Notes under the pieces: generated by a model | What the model saw: only the letters and a program-made list of their open reading frames with translations | What the model was told of the DNA's origin: nothing | Databases searched by the model: none | Shown: one piece after another, positions 30,268 to 38,164 of the stretch | Layout: each line of letters begins with the position of its first letter | Position numbering within the stretch: the first letter of the stretch is position 1 | From: Candidatus Obscuribacterales bacterium | GTDB lineage: Bacteria; Cyanobacteriota; Vampirovibrionia; Obscuribacterales; Obscuribacteraceae | Direction: 5' to 3' | Assembly (NCBI GenBank): GCA_949127735.1 | Contig: CASBPX010000140.1 | Location: 1 to 39,087 of the forward strand | DNA: 39,087 nucleotides | Translations under genes and position numbers: made by a program

Positions 30268-33200
30268 TTAGAACTCTACGCCAGGCTTCTTAGTTGGGTC
30301 GAGGCCAAGATGCGAAACATCAGGGTTGAGGCTGGTCATGGGCCGTCTGGTCTGGTTTAGATTAGGCTCGGGGCTGCCGCCGCCGTTTTCAAACAGGCCG
30401 CGTTTGGAAGGCATCGCCTCGCGTGTTTGTGGACGGAGACCACCATAGCGCGGCGTGGCTTGCTGGCCGGGAATTGCCGAGAGTTGCCCTTCGGAACCAT
30501 CGAGAACGTTGCCCATAGAGTCTACAGCGGCCGGACTCTGGCTCGAATTGGCCTCAGCGTAGCTTGCAATCAGGCCGTTCGCTGCAGGCATGGGGTTGGG
30601 AATGCTGCCACCATTGAGGGTGTTTCCACCGCCACCACCACTGCCAATAATTTCAGCAGAAGTAGAGGTAGAAGTAGAAGTAGAAGTCTCAGTAGCTTGT
30701 GGCAGTCCGATAAATTGTCCGCACTCAATGCAGAATTTACCCTTGCCGGCCAATTTTGTGCAATTTGGACAAATTCGCGAAGCACCATTATTAGCGGGTG
30801 CAGCCGCTGACCCATTGCCATTACCGCTAGCAGCATGAGCTTGCACTACCGGAATGGAACCGGTTTGTGACCCTAGCAACGAATTCGAACCGGTCTGAAT
30901 ATGAGGGCTGACAAAACCTGGCGCGGGTATCGGTGAGGCGCCATAACCATTGCCATTACCATTGCCATTACCACTGCCATAACCATTGCCATTACCGGCC
31001 CCGTTACCACCCGTAACTGGATAAACAGAATCAGCCAGTTCGGCACCGTGAGCAGCAACATTGCCGATGTCTTCGCGACTGGGGAATGGCAAACTACCGG
31101 CCGGCGTGGCAAAACTAGGTGCAGCAGGCGCGCCATGATTGCCGCCACCACCTGAATCATCGCCGTCTCCGGCGTGTCTTCTGGCGCTGACGTTGTGCAG
31201 CAAGTGCAGTTTGGCGATTTCTTCAATTCCGCGCAGGTCAACCATAAATGGCTTGGTTTCGCCAAATTCTGGATCGCCCGCTGGTGAGAGATAAACCAGA
31301 GCGTGGTGTTTTTCCATCCGTTTAATAGAATCGGTGTCGACTCGAGCCACTACCTGTTGGCTGTGAATTCTGTTCCAACTGGTGGGGAAAATGCCAAATC
31401 CGTTGGCCTGGAAGTGGTCGGCAATACCAGGGACAACCACCGCGTGTTTACCGATTTCTTCTGAGAAGAATTTGGCTGTGGTCTCGTCTGCGTTGTGCAG
31501 ACAGACACGCACGGCGCTGTTGGAGAAAATAGTTTTCAATTCTGGTGCTACAGAGGCACCACCGCTCGTGATCTGCGAAATGTTCTGCAGAATGATTGTC
31601 AGACCGCCGTTGGCACCGCGGACGATAGCAGACAATCTGCCGGCCAAGTCGATATTCAAAGTTTGATATTCGTCGAAGAAGGCAAAGAGAGGCAAGACCG
31701 ATTTTGTACCATATCTGGTGTGCAAAGCTTGTTGCATCTGGTGCACAAAGCATGCGGCCAGCGATTCTGCGTCAGGACCGAGTGATGCTGGAGCACCGAA
31801 AATCAGCACTGTGGGCTCATGCATACTGGTCTTCAAATCTACATTTGATCTTTCTGTGGCCTTGAGAATGGCGCGGTTTTTGAACATACGCAGACGTCCG
31901 CGTACACCCTGAATATTTTTATCCCAATCGCTGTCGGTTCTAATAATCGATGAAAGACGTTGAGTCAATTCACCCAGTTCTCCGGCGTTGATATTTGGAT
32001 CGGCTTTCAATTTACGCAACGATTCAACAATGTTGCGGCGATTGTTTACCAGTTTCATCAAACCATATGGATTACACGGCAGCGGATCAAGCTGAGACGG
32101 TTGGCCGTTCTCATCTTCGCCCATAACCTGCACACCGCCCCACTTGAGCAGTTGAGTCAACCCTTCAATGTAACCGAGATCTCGCTCTGCCCAGTGTTGT
32201 TCTTCAGCTTCCAACGAGTTGATGTCTTGCACAATTGATGTTGCAAACGTGACTGCGTCTTGATCAAGCGGATTCCAACAAATTGAATCAGCATCTAATG
32301 GGTTGAAGTAAAGCGTGCGGAAACCGGCGTGCTCAGCCTCAGGCAATACTGTGTATTTAAAACCTTCGCGGCGTTCATCTAAGTTAGGATCGTTGGCTTT
32401 AGCTTCTAAGGCAATAATGACGCATGGCTTGGCCAGCAAAGCTTTAATCACGGCCCTCATCAAAGTGGTTTTACCTGAACCTGACGGAGCAACGATGAAC
32501 ATGTTCTTGTTAGGCAGACGGCCCATGGGAATGGTCACCGGCAGGTGGGTGCGCGCTAAGAATCCGAACGGTATAACTACGCCGTCAGATTCTGTCCAGG
32601 TGGCATTAGGATTTTTGCCGCCCATGCGACCATGTCGCCGTCCGTTGGGTGGGCATACGTAAGAGCGCTCATAATCGCGGGGGGTCATCAAACCAGATGG
32701 TGGGTTGAAAGTTCTGATTGTTTGCCAGGGGAATAATCTTTTCTTGTGCGCGGCGGCAATGATTAGAGCCAGGAGCACCAGAGTAGGCATCAAAATCGCT
32801 ATCGATGTTGCGTCAAGGAAGCCCTTGCCTTTACGCGGGGCAAAGTTTTGCACTTGTTGGCTGTGTTCAGGTCGGCCTTCGAGACGAAGATTTTTACCCT
32901 GCACGGTCTGGCCCATGGTCGGCACAAGACCGGTTGTCGGCCGCGGAATCGGAGGCGGGCCTTCCGCTCCGACCGGTGTAGCACCTTGCTGAATCAGCGG
33001 ACTCGGCGCTTGCTGCACTGGCTGCAGCGCAGGAGCCTGTACTGGATAAGACTGTGGCGGATAAGCCATTTGTGAGTATGACGACGGTTGGCCGCCAGTC
33101 TGAATAGGCTGCTGCAAAGGCATTTGCTGTGGCTGAATAGGGCTTTGATACTGCTGCGCGCCATTATATTGAACGGGTGCTTGCGCTGGTTGATAGGTTT

Positions 33201-33375
33201 GCGGATAGGGCGAAGCCTGCAGGCTACCACCACCACCACCATCCAGAGGTGCGCCCACCGAACCCTGCATTTGCATGCGGCGTTCATACTCTCTGGCAGA
33301 AATCTGCTCGTTGCTATCCATATCGCGATAGGACGAAATCAGACCCCTTTCATTTATTTGCGCAACCCACTTCAT
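30268..33375 (-). CDS. VirD4/TraG-type coupling ATPase with Pro/Gln-rich N-terminus and C-terminal zinc ribbon
   Basis: 1035 aa from the ATG at 33375, set by GAGGAG 6 nt upstream; the frame is open eight codons further. Residues 30-180 are Pro/Gln-rich, one transmembrane segment follows (about 189-209), then the AAA+ core with Walker A APSGSGKTT (296-304), Walker B PLFAFFDEYQTL (Asp568/Glu569) and GGLTIILQNISQI. The tail has Gly-Asn repeats, a four-Cys zinc ribbon (CPNC and CIEC, 869-885), a Ser-Thr repeat and low-complexity linker. Coupling proteins recruit DNA or protein substrates to type IV secretion channels; typical members are about 600-700 aa, so both extensions are unusual. The zinc ribbon could bind substrate. 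Confidence 0.88.
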   Translation of the reverse strand: MKWVAQINERGLISSYRDMDSNEQISAREYERRMQMQGSVGAPLDGGGGGSLQASPYPQTYQPAQAPVQYNGAQQYQSPIQPQQMPLQQPIQTGGQPSSYSQMAYPPQSYPVQAPALQPVQQAPSPLIQQGATPVGAEGPPPIPRPTTGLVPTMGQTVQGKNLRLEGRPEHSQQVQNFAPRKGKGFLDATSIAILMPTLVLLALIIAAAHKKRLFPWQTIRTFNPPSGLMTPRDYERSYVCPPNGRRHGRMGGKNPNATWTESDGVVIPFGFLARTHLPVTIPMGRLPNKNMFIVAPSGSGKTTLMRAVIKALLAKPCVIIALEAKANDPNLDERREGFKYTVLPEAEHAGFRTLYFNPLDADSICWNPLDQDAVTFATSIVQDINSLEAEEQHWAERDLGYIEGLTQLLKWGGVQVMGEDENGQPSQLDPLPCNPYGLMKLVNNRRNIVESLRKLKADPNINAGELGELTQRLSSIIRTDSDWDKNIQGVRGRLRMFKNRAILKATERSNVDLKTSMHEPTVLIFGAPASLGPDAESLAACFVHQMQQALHTRYGTKSVLPLFAFFDEYQTLNIDLAGRLSAIVRGANGGLTIILQNISQITSGGASVAPELKTIFSNSAVRVCLHNADETTAKFFSEEIGKHAVVVPGIADHFQANGFGIFPTSWNRIHSQQVVARVDTDSIKRMEKHHALVYLSPAGDPEFGETKPFMVDLRGIEEIAKLHLLHNVSARRHAGDGDDSGGGGNHGAPAAPSFATPAGSLPFPSREDIGNVAAHGAELADSVYPVTGGNGAGNGNGYGSGNGNGNGNGYGASPIPAPGFVSPHIQTGSNSLLGSQTGSIPVVQAHAASGNGNGSAAAPANNGASRICPNCTKLAGKGKFCIECGQFIGLPQATETSTSTSTSTSAEIIGSGGGGGNTLNGGSIPNPMPAANGLIASYAEANSSQSPAAVDSMGNVLDGSEGQLSAIPGQQATPRYGGLRPQTREAMPSKRGLFENGGGSPEPNLNQTRRPMTSLNPDVSHLGLDPTKKPGVEF
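30661..30696. repeat. AGAAGT hexanucleotide repeat in the coupling-ATPase gene
   Basis: Six copies of AGAAGT (one AGAGGT variant) on the plus strand encode a (Ser-Thr)n tract in the protein just after the zinc ribbon. Copy changes keep the reading frame. Confidence 0.8.
30941..30994. repeat. CCATTR hexanucleotide repeat in the coupling-ATPase gene
   Basis: Nine hexamers of CCATTA/CCATTG with small variants (CCATAA, CCACTG) encode an alternating Gly-Asn/Gly-Tyr tract in the disordered linker before the zinc ribbon. Copy changes preserve frame. Confidence 0.8.
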
Positions 33376-33415
33376 CGAGGTCTCCTCAGACAAACTCAAA
33401 ATTGATCGTTACTTA

Positions 33416-33445
33416 CTTATACCTTTTATACAAGTAGTTGCACAA
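33416..33445 (-). promoter_or_regulatory. Candidate sigma70-type promoter for the coupling-ATPase gene
   Basis: On the minus strand TTGTGC (33440-33445) and TATAAG (33416-33421) are separated by 18 bp, about 40 bp before the ATG at 33375. The 200-bp gap from the VirB8-like gene makes an independent promoter plausible. Confidence 0.4.
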
Positions 33446-33451
33446 CAAAAC

Positions 33452-33493
33452 CCGCACCAGTTCTGCGGTGAATACGAAAAGAGGGCCTCTTTT
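33452..33493 (-). terminator. Two stem-loops after the VirB8-like gene, possible terminator
   Basis: Downstream of the VirB8-like stop there is a near-perfect dyad AAAAGAGG-G-CCTCTTTT (33477-33493), then CCGCA/TGCGG arms with a 7-nt loop (33452-33468). On the minus strand the second is followed by a T-rich stretch (GTTTTGTTGTG). A rho-independent terminator separating the gene from the coupling ATPase is possible. Confidence 0.4.
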
Positions 33494-33576
33494 TTACATT
33501 TATCGACCAAAAGTTTCGTATTTCTACCAAGCCTTTCTATTATCATGCCACAACTGATGTTTTCACGTGGCCTCGA

Positions 33577-34212
33577 TCATGAGGTTGGAGCTTCACTGAT
33601 ACCGGCAATTTTCAACTGCCCGTTGACCTTCTTCACCAAATAGAGATAGTTACAAGGTTTGCTCGTGGGCGCCTCCCCAGGCAGAGTCATATCCAGCGTT
33701 CCGCGCACCGTCACTTCGATAGAACCGTCTTGCAAATTCGGCCCGGCCGCCACCATTGTTTGACTGAAATTACTTTTGATGCCAGAGCCAAGAATGCCCT
33801 GGGCCACTTCAGGCGTCCAGACACTGGTTTGATAATTTTGCGCGCACTCAGGCGTCATCAAATTCATAGCTGATGTTTGCGAATTTTGGGCGGAAGATGA
33901 TGAAAAATCCCAGGCCAGAGGCAAAAAGCCTTTGACGATTTCGGTGGCGGCATTTGGCTGCACCATGTCTGCGGCATTAGGTGGCGGTGGCCCAGGAGTT
34001 TGCCCCTGATTGAGATAACGGCCACCAACCGGGCGGGCCTGACCGGTAACGTCCGGATCAGTCTCAGCCCTTGTTCTCGGCCTGTTTTTGGCAGGCGGCC
34101 CAGAGCTTTGTGGCGAGAGAAAAAGCGTCAGCGCAGCCCCAGCCATAACTCCGGCTAGCCCGACAGTAATCAGAGTCATTTTGTATTTTTCACCGGCTTG
34201 ATAATCGAACAT
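33577..34212 (-). CDS. Membrane-anchored VirB8/NTF2-like secretion component (tentative)
   Basis: 211 aa from ATG 34212, 5 bp after the VirB4 stop; an in-frame TTG at 34221 overlaps that stop. One N-terminal transmembrane helix (about 12-32: MTLITVGLAGVMAGAALTLF) is followed by a Pro-rich linker. A C-terminal alpha+beta domain of about 130 residues then starts with EIVKGFLPLAWDF and ends with YLYLVKKVNGQLKIAGI. Helix-then-curved-sheet order and a terminal strand pair suit NTF2-like domains such as VirB8/TrbF/TcpC, which bridge channel parts in the periplasm. No sequence signature proves this; the position between virB4 and virD4 is the main support. Confidence 0.6.
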   Translation of the reverse strand: MFDYQAGEKYKMTLITVGLAGVMAGAALTLFLSPQSSGPPAKNRPRTRAETDPDVTGQARPVGGRYLNQGQTPGPPPPNAADMVQPNAATEIVKGFLPLAWDFSSSSAQNSQTSAMNLMTPECAQNYQTSVWTPEVAQGILGSGIKSNFSQTMVAAGPNLQDGSIEVTVRGTLDMTLPGEAPTSKPCNYLYLVKKVNGQLKIAGISEAPTS

Positions 34213-34217
34213 ACATA

Positions 34218-37043
34218 TCAACCCGCAGTGAGCAAATCAGGTGTAAAGGTCTCCGGTGTATATCCCTGACCCAATAAATGGCAAGCCCAGCGCGCGTCGC
34301 CGGCGCAGAGTTCAATCATTTTGGAACGCATGGGTTGGTCTGTGTTCGGTTCGGTTGTGGCTACCCAGTACATGAAGCGCGGTACCACCAGTTTCACTAC
34401 TCCGCGAGAGAGTTTGTGATAGATGAGAAAGGCGTCTGAATACTCTCTGTTTTTACGTGTGAGGTGGGCGATAGCCCCCATTTCTTGAGGAGTAAGACCG
34501 CAGGCTTCGCGAATCAATTCAAAGTTTGAAGGGTCATTACCAAGAATGATCTTGATGGCACTGTTGGTGGCAAGGTTGCGCGCACGATCATCGCGCAATA
34601 AGTCACCGAGCTCTTGCGAGATGCCGATGAACAGTAGACCTAAGTGTCGGCTGGTACGCGAAGCGTCTTCAACCAGAGTTTTGCCGCCCTCATAACGCAG
34701 CAGTCTCCACAACTCGTCTATGCAAAAAACAAAGCGTGATGGTTTACCCAGAGCGACTTGTTCAGCTTTATGCTGAGCCGCTCTACGCAACACATAGTCA
34801 GAGACGAACAAAGTTACAACGGCTTCTAAAGTTTTGTCGTGAGCCAGATCTGAGGTATCAAAAACCATCAGCTGAGTATCGAGGGGAATGGATGTAGGCC
34901 CATCGAAAAGCTTACCGAAAATAGCACCCTTGCAGTAAAGACTGAGGCGGTTGGATAAATCTTCGCAAGTGTCGCCACGTTTGCTTTTGCCATGCTTGGT
35001 GGCTTCGTCGGAGAGCCAGGCCACCAGGTCTGATTCAATTGGAATGCGTCCGGCCTCAGCGCAACTTTTATAAATCGCCTGAATGCCTTGCATCAAGATT
35101 GGCTTTTCATCTTTGTTGAGCGCCTGTTCCCCACGCTCACCAAGCATGACTGAGTGGAAATTCAAAATTTTGATGATATGCGATTCAGGTGGGCTGGCCG
35201 GATCTACAGCTTTGCCGTCGGCCCCTTGATATGGCAAATCATAAAGATTGATGCAAACCTGGCCGTCAGGGCCGAGTTTGATATAGGCGCAATCGTCATA
35301 GACTTCAGTCAACATGCGATATGAGCCTGATCTATCGATGATTACCGTCTTAGCACCCGACAAAGTTTTCATCTGAATAATTTGTTGGGCCACCATAGAT
35401 TTACCTTCACCCGGCTGACCGAAGACGATGCAGAGGGCGTTTGGTAGTTTTTCATCATACGGATTCAAGAAGACCGGCTCTAGGGTTTCTTTGGAAAATC
35501 CTAACCAGTCGCCATATTCAGAGCCTAACTTAGCGTGAACAAAGGGGAAAGAATTGCGTACTGTCGGTGTGCGCACGGCTTTACCGCGACGAGCAACGTC
35601 AACACCTAAGCCAGGCAGACTGCCGATGAAGAGTGATCTTTGTTCATGGTGACCAATAACAAATCTGGCACCACGACACTGTGACGCAGCCGATCTTACA
35701 AATTCGGTAGAGCGATTAAGCTCTTCTAGACTGTCGGCAAAAAGAGTGAAATAAATGGCGTAATTGAACACTTCCATGTTGGTGGTGTACAACTCTGAAC
35801 CAATGGTAGCGGCTTCCTGTGCCTTTTCCGCTTCTTCCTGGTTAGGGGCGGAGCGCTGACCCATGATGCCCTGATAGGTATTGGCTGATGCCTGCGCCTG
35901 TTTTTTCTGCAAGCTCTTACGGAAGAGTTCTTTGTCTAATTTATGCGCGTATATATTGAGCCGCCATTCACAGTTAAGGCGCAACAAAGGTTGCAACCAG
36001 AGCGGCCCAGTGCGCTCTGGCAGCCGGTTCATATAGAGGGTGCGCACATAGCGGCCGGCCACTTCAGGATTGTTTAAATCGGCACCAGGGTCGGTGGCTT
36101 CAATATAATCAGTCATGTCTGAAATCTTGACGAAGTCTGGCGAACTGAAGTCATAACAAGATTCGACTAATTGCTGACGCACCGTGGCTGGTTCCATGTC
36201 AGGAAAGACGCGTCTGATCATTGGCGGCACAGATTGAGTCTGGGGGCGCACCGGCATTGGCAAGGTGTCTTCTGCTTGCTCCGCTTGCTTTGGATTAAGC
36301 TCGCGATAAATCATGCGGAAATATTCCAGAGCAGACACGGGCCGACCGGCCATACCACAGGCACCAAGCTGACTGACATAACCATTGGCCCGTTGCACCA
36401 ATGTGGTGACATTCTTGAAATGGCTTCCCACAGTTTGTCTGGCAGCCTGACTGGTGAGTGCATTCATCACCGAATTGACGGCAGCATCAATCATTGTCTG
36501 CTTCGGTGGTTTTTCTTTGGGAGGCCGATAGCAGAAAGTGACATAGAATTTGAGCTCAGGCACAAAGTTGCGCGACAAAAGCGACGCCTGGTCGTTCTCT
36601 ACTACTTTGGCCACATAACGCAAAAAAGGATCTTCATTGACTTCAACCGGATGCCTTTGAAAATATTCGCGCTTTGAAATGTTGTGACAGACAACAGTCA
36701 ACTGCGCAGAAGTATCGATACCATTGAGAAAACCAGTAAAGTGGTTCATCAACGAAACCAGGCGCATCTCGTCAAAACCTGACACGTGCACGCCGTCAAG
36801 CTCAAAGACGCAGCGATATGTGCCATCTTTCAAACAAAGAATGCCCTGACCGGAAGCGTCATCATGGAATAAATCCCACAATGGCAAAATGCTGGCGGCT
36901 GATGTGTGGGGCCTCGGTACCGCATGTCCGGGAATCTTCCCTAAAATTTCAGCAGAAACCGGCGCCTCTTTATCTTTGCCCCGTTTGAAAAAACCAAGCA
37001 AACTATTTTCTTTAGAGTAAGACCGATTTATGGATGTGACCAT
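34218..37043 (-). CDS. VirB4/TraC-type secretion ATPase
   Basis: 941 aa. The N-terminal half shows the VirB4/CagE pattern, including GILCLKDGTYRCVFELDGVH and a helical region. The C-terminal half is a RecA-like motor with Walker A FGQPGEGKSMVAQQI (about residue 540), Walker B FVFCIDELWRLL (about 770) and SRHLGLLFIGISQEL. VirB4 is the universal energiser of type IV secretion systems, acting at the inner-membrane base. It follows a VirB3-like gene by 18 bp, the usual order in VirB/Trb loci. The ATG is preceded by GAGGAG at a long spacing of about 13 nt, so translation may depend on upstream coupling. Confidence 0.93.
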   Translation of the reverse strand: MVTSINRSYSKENSLLGFFKRGKDKEAPVSAEILGKIPGHAVPRPHTSAASILPLWDLFHDDASGQGILCLKDGTYRCVFELDGVHVSGFDEMRLVSLMNHFTGFLNGIDTSAQLTVVCHNISKREYFQRHPVEVNEDPFLRYVAKVVENDQASLLSRNFVPELKFYVTFCYRPPKEKPPKQTMIDAAVNSVMNALTSQAARQTVGSHFKNVTTLVQRANGYVSQLGACGMAGRPVSALEYFRMIYRELNPKQAEQAEDTLPMPVRPQTQSVPPMIRRVFPDMEPATVRQQLVESCYDFSSPDFVKISDMTDYIEATDPGADLNNPEVAGRYVRTLYMNRLPERTGPLWLQPLLRLNCEWRLNIYAHKLDKELFRKSLQKKQAQASANTYQGIMGQRSAPNQEEAEKAQEAATIGSELYTTNMEVFNYAIYFTLFADSLEELNRSTEFVRSAASQCRGARFVIGHHEQRSLFIGSLPGLGVDVARRGKAVRTPTVRNSFPFVHAKLGSEYGDWLGFSKETLEPVFLNPYDEKLPNALCIVFGQPGEGKSMVAQQIIQMKTLSGAKTVIIDRSGSYRMLTEVYDDCAYIKLGPDGQVCINLYDLPYQGADGKAVDPASPPESHIIKILNFHSVMLGERGEQALNKDEKPILMQGIQAIYKSCAEAGRIPIESDLVAWLSDEATKHGKSKRGDTCEDLSNRLSLYCKGAIFGKLFDGPTSIPLDTQLMVFDTSDLAHDKTLEAVVTLFVSDYVLRRAAQHKAEQVALGKPSRFVFCIDELWRLLRYEGGKTLVEDASRTSRHLGLLFIGISQELGDLLRDDRARNLATNSAIKIILGNDPSNFELIREACGLTPQEMGAIAHLTRKNREYSDAFLIYHKLSRGVVKLVVPRFMYWVATTEPNTDQPMRSKMIELCAGDARWACHLLGQGYTPETFTPDLLTAG

Positions 37044-37061
37044 TAAGTAAGCAGAACTCCT

Positions 37062-37400
37062 CTAATCAATAAATTCCGGCAGTTTTTCGTCAGTCAAAAA
37101 CCTGACAGGATTTGGATCGGGCCCAGGAATCAGCACCTGTGAGCCGGTATAAAAATTAAGCAGAGTCTCCCAGTAGGATGCTGAATGGTTGAGAGTGACC
37201 AGGCAGTAAAAAGGGCCAAGAATTCCGAAAAACAGACAGATATAAAGCCTGAGATCTTGCCCGTTAAACATGAGCGGATTCATCCACGAATAAAGCTGCG
37301 TGGAAACTATCAAGCTGGCAAGGACAGCGAACAGCTGATCAAAACGCATACCAAATAACTTGGGGGCGTCTTCTAAATTTAGAGGTGTAATGTCATCCAT
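37062..37400 (-). CDS. VirB3/PrgI-like small inner-membrane secretion protein
   Basis: 112 aa with two hydrophobic helices (about 22-40 and 50-70) near the N-terminus and a short polar tail rich in Pro (LIPGPDPNPV). Size, topology and location immediately before virB4 match VirB3/TraL-type proteins that dock VirB4 to the inner membrane. The sequence itself is too short and divergent to be certain. Confidence 0.65.
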   Translation of the reverse strand: MDDITPLNLEDAPKLFGMRFDQLFAVLASLIVSTQLYSWMNPLMFNGQDLRLYICLFFGILGPFYCLVTLNHSASYWETLLNFYTGSQVLIPGPDPNPVRFLTDEKLPEFID

Positions 37401-37436
37401 AATTTCATTCTACTTAAAAACTTAGCTTTTAAACGG

Positions 37437-38147
37437 TCAACCAACGGCGCCACGATTAGCCGGAACAAAAATCATACCTACGATATGCGGTGGAAGCCTC
37501 ACACTGCTTTTATTCCCAGAAACTGCGAACTCCTGCATCTTAGAAACCAGCTCAGTGGGAAGACCCGCAGTTTTATCGACCTTTTCGAAATGATTAACCG
37601 CCAGAGCAAAGTCACCGGTAAGGCGCGCAATCTCGCCCATAACATAGTTGTAGCGACTACGGTTGCCTGCCCAGCTATCGTCAGTTAAGGCCGTTTGCAG
37701 TTCTGACTTGGCCAGGGCGAGAAATCTAGCGCCATCAACACCTTGTTCTTTGGCACACCAGTAACCATTTAAAGCGAGCACTGCTTTGTCTAAGGCGTGC
37801 ACATTATGTTTGCGGCCTGAGGCCACGGCATGTGCGAATTTTTTGGCCGGTTCTGTAGGCGGGCTGTCAGGCACCACTTGCGGCAGATAAAAATGCTCCT
37901 TAAACGATGACAACCACCAGGTGTAGATGCAATTAGGACACATGGCAAGCAGACTTGAGCGTAATTCGGCATCAGGCAAAATGCGATGCAAGTCGCTTTC
38001 AACGGGAGTGGTAGTGTCGATGGCAGGCATTCTTGCCACTTCATAAGTGGCGAAAATAGTTTGACATTCAGGACAGACCACTGTCAGATGGCGCAGTTTA
38101 AAGAACTTCATGGCTTTGACTTTGCTGTTTTTATCAGCCGCTAGCAT
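37437..38147 (-). CDS. DUF2225 protein with two zinc-binding CxxC motifs
   Basis: 236 aa from ATG 38147; an alternative Met at residue 13 (MKFFKLRHL) and a TTG at 38168 are possible, and none has a clear Shine-Dalgarno. CPEC (25-28) and CPNC (70-73) with an aromatic WW near the second form a zinc-ribbon-like N-terminal part. The rest is helical with a TPR-like segment (YNYVMGEIARLTGDFALAVN). This is the DUF2225 layout; its function is unknown. Unusual inside a secretion locus, between the Gly-rich protein and VirB3. Confidence 0.75.
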   Translation of the reverse strand: MLAADKNSKVKAMKFFKLRHLTVVCPECQTIFATYEVARMPAIDTTTPVESDLHRILPDAELRSSLLAMCPNCIYTWWLSSFKEHFYLPQVVPDSPPTEPAKKFAHAVASGRKHNVHALDKAVLALNGYWCAKEQGVDGARFLALAKSELQTALTDDSWAGNRSRYNYVMGEIARLTGDFALAVNHFEKVDKTAGLPTELVSKMQEFAVSGNKSSVRLPPHIVGMIFVPANRGAVG

Positions 38148-38164
38148 TGGTGACGATTGAATTA

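Noticed and set aside
30570..30838. Leu-rich and Pro/Val-rich frames opposite the coupling-ATPase gene
   Set aside because: They are shadows of the hexanucleotide repeats inside a well-supported gene.
30941..30994. CRISPR-like repeat array
   Set aside because: Contiguous 6-bp units without spacers; a coding microsatellite.
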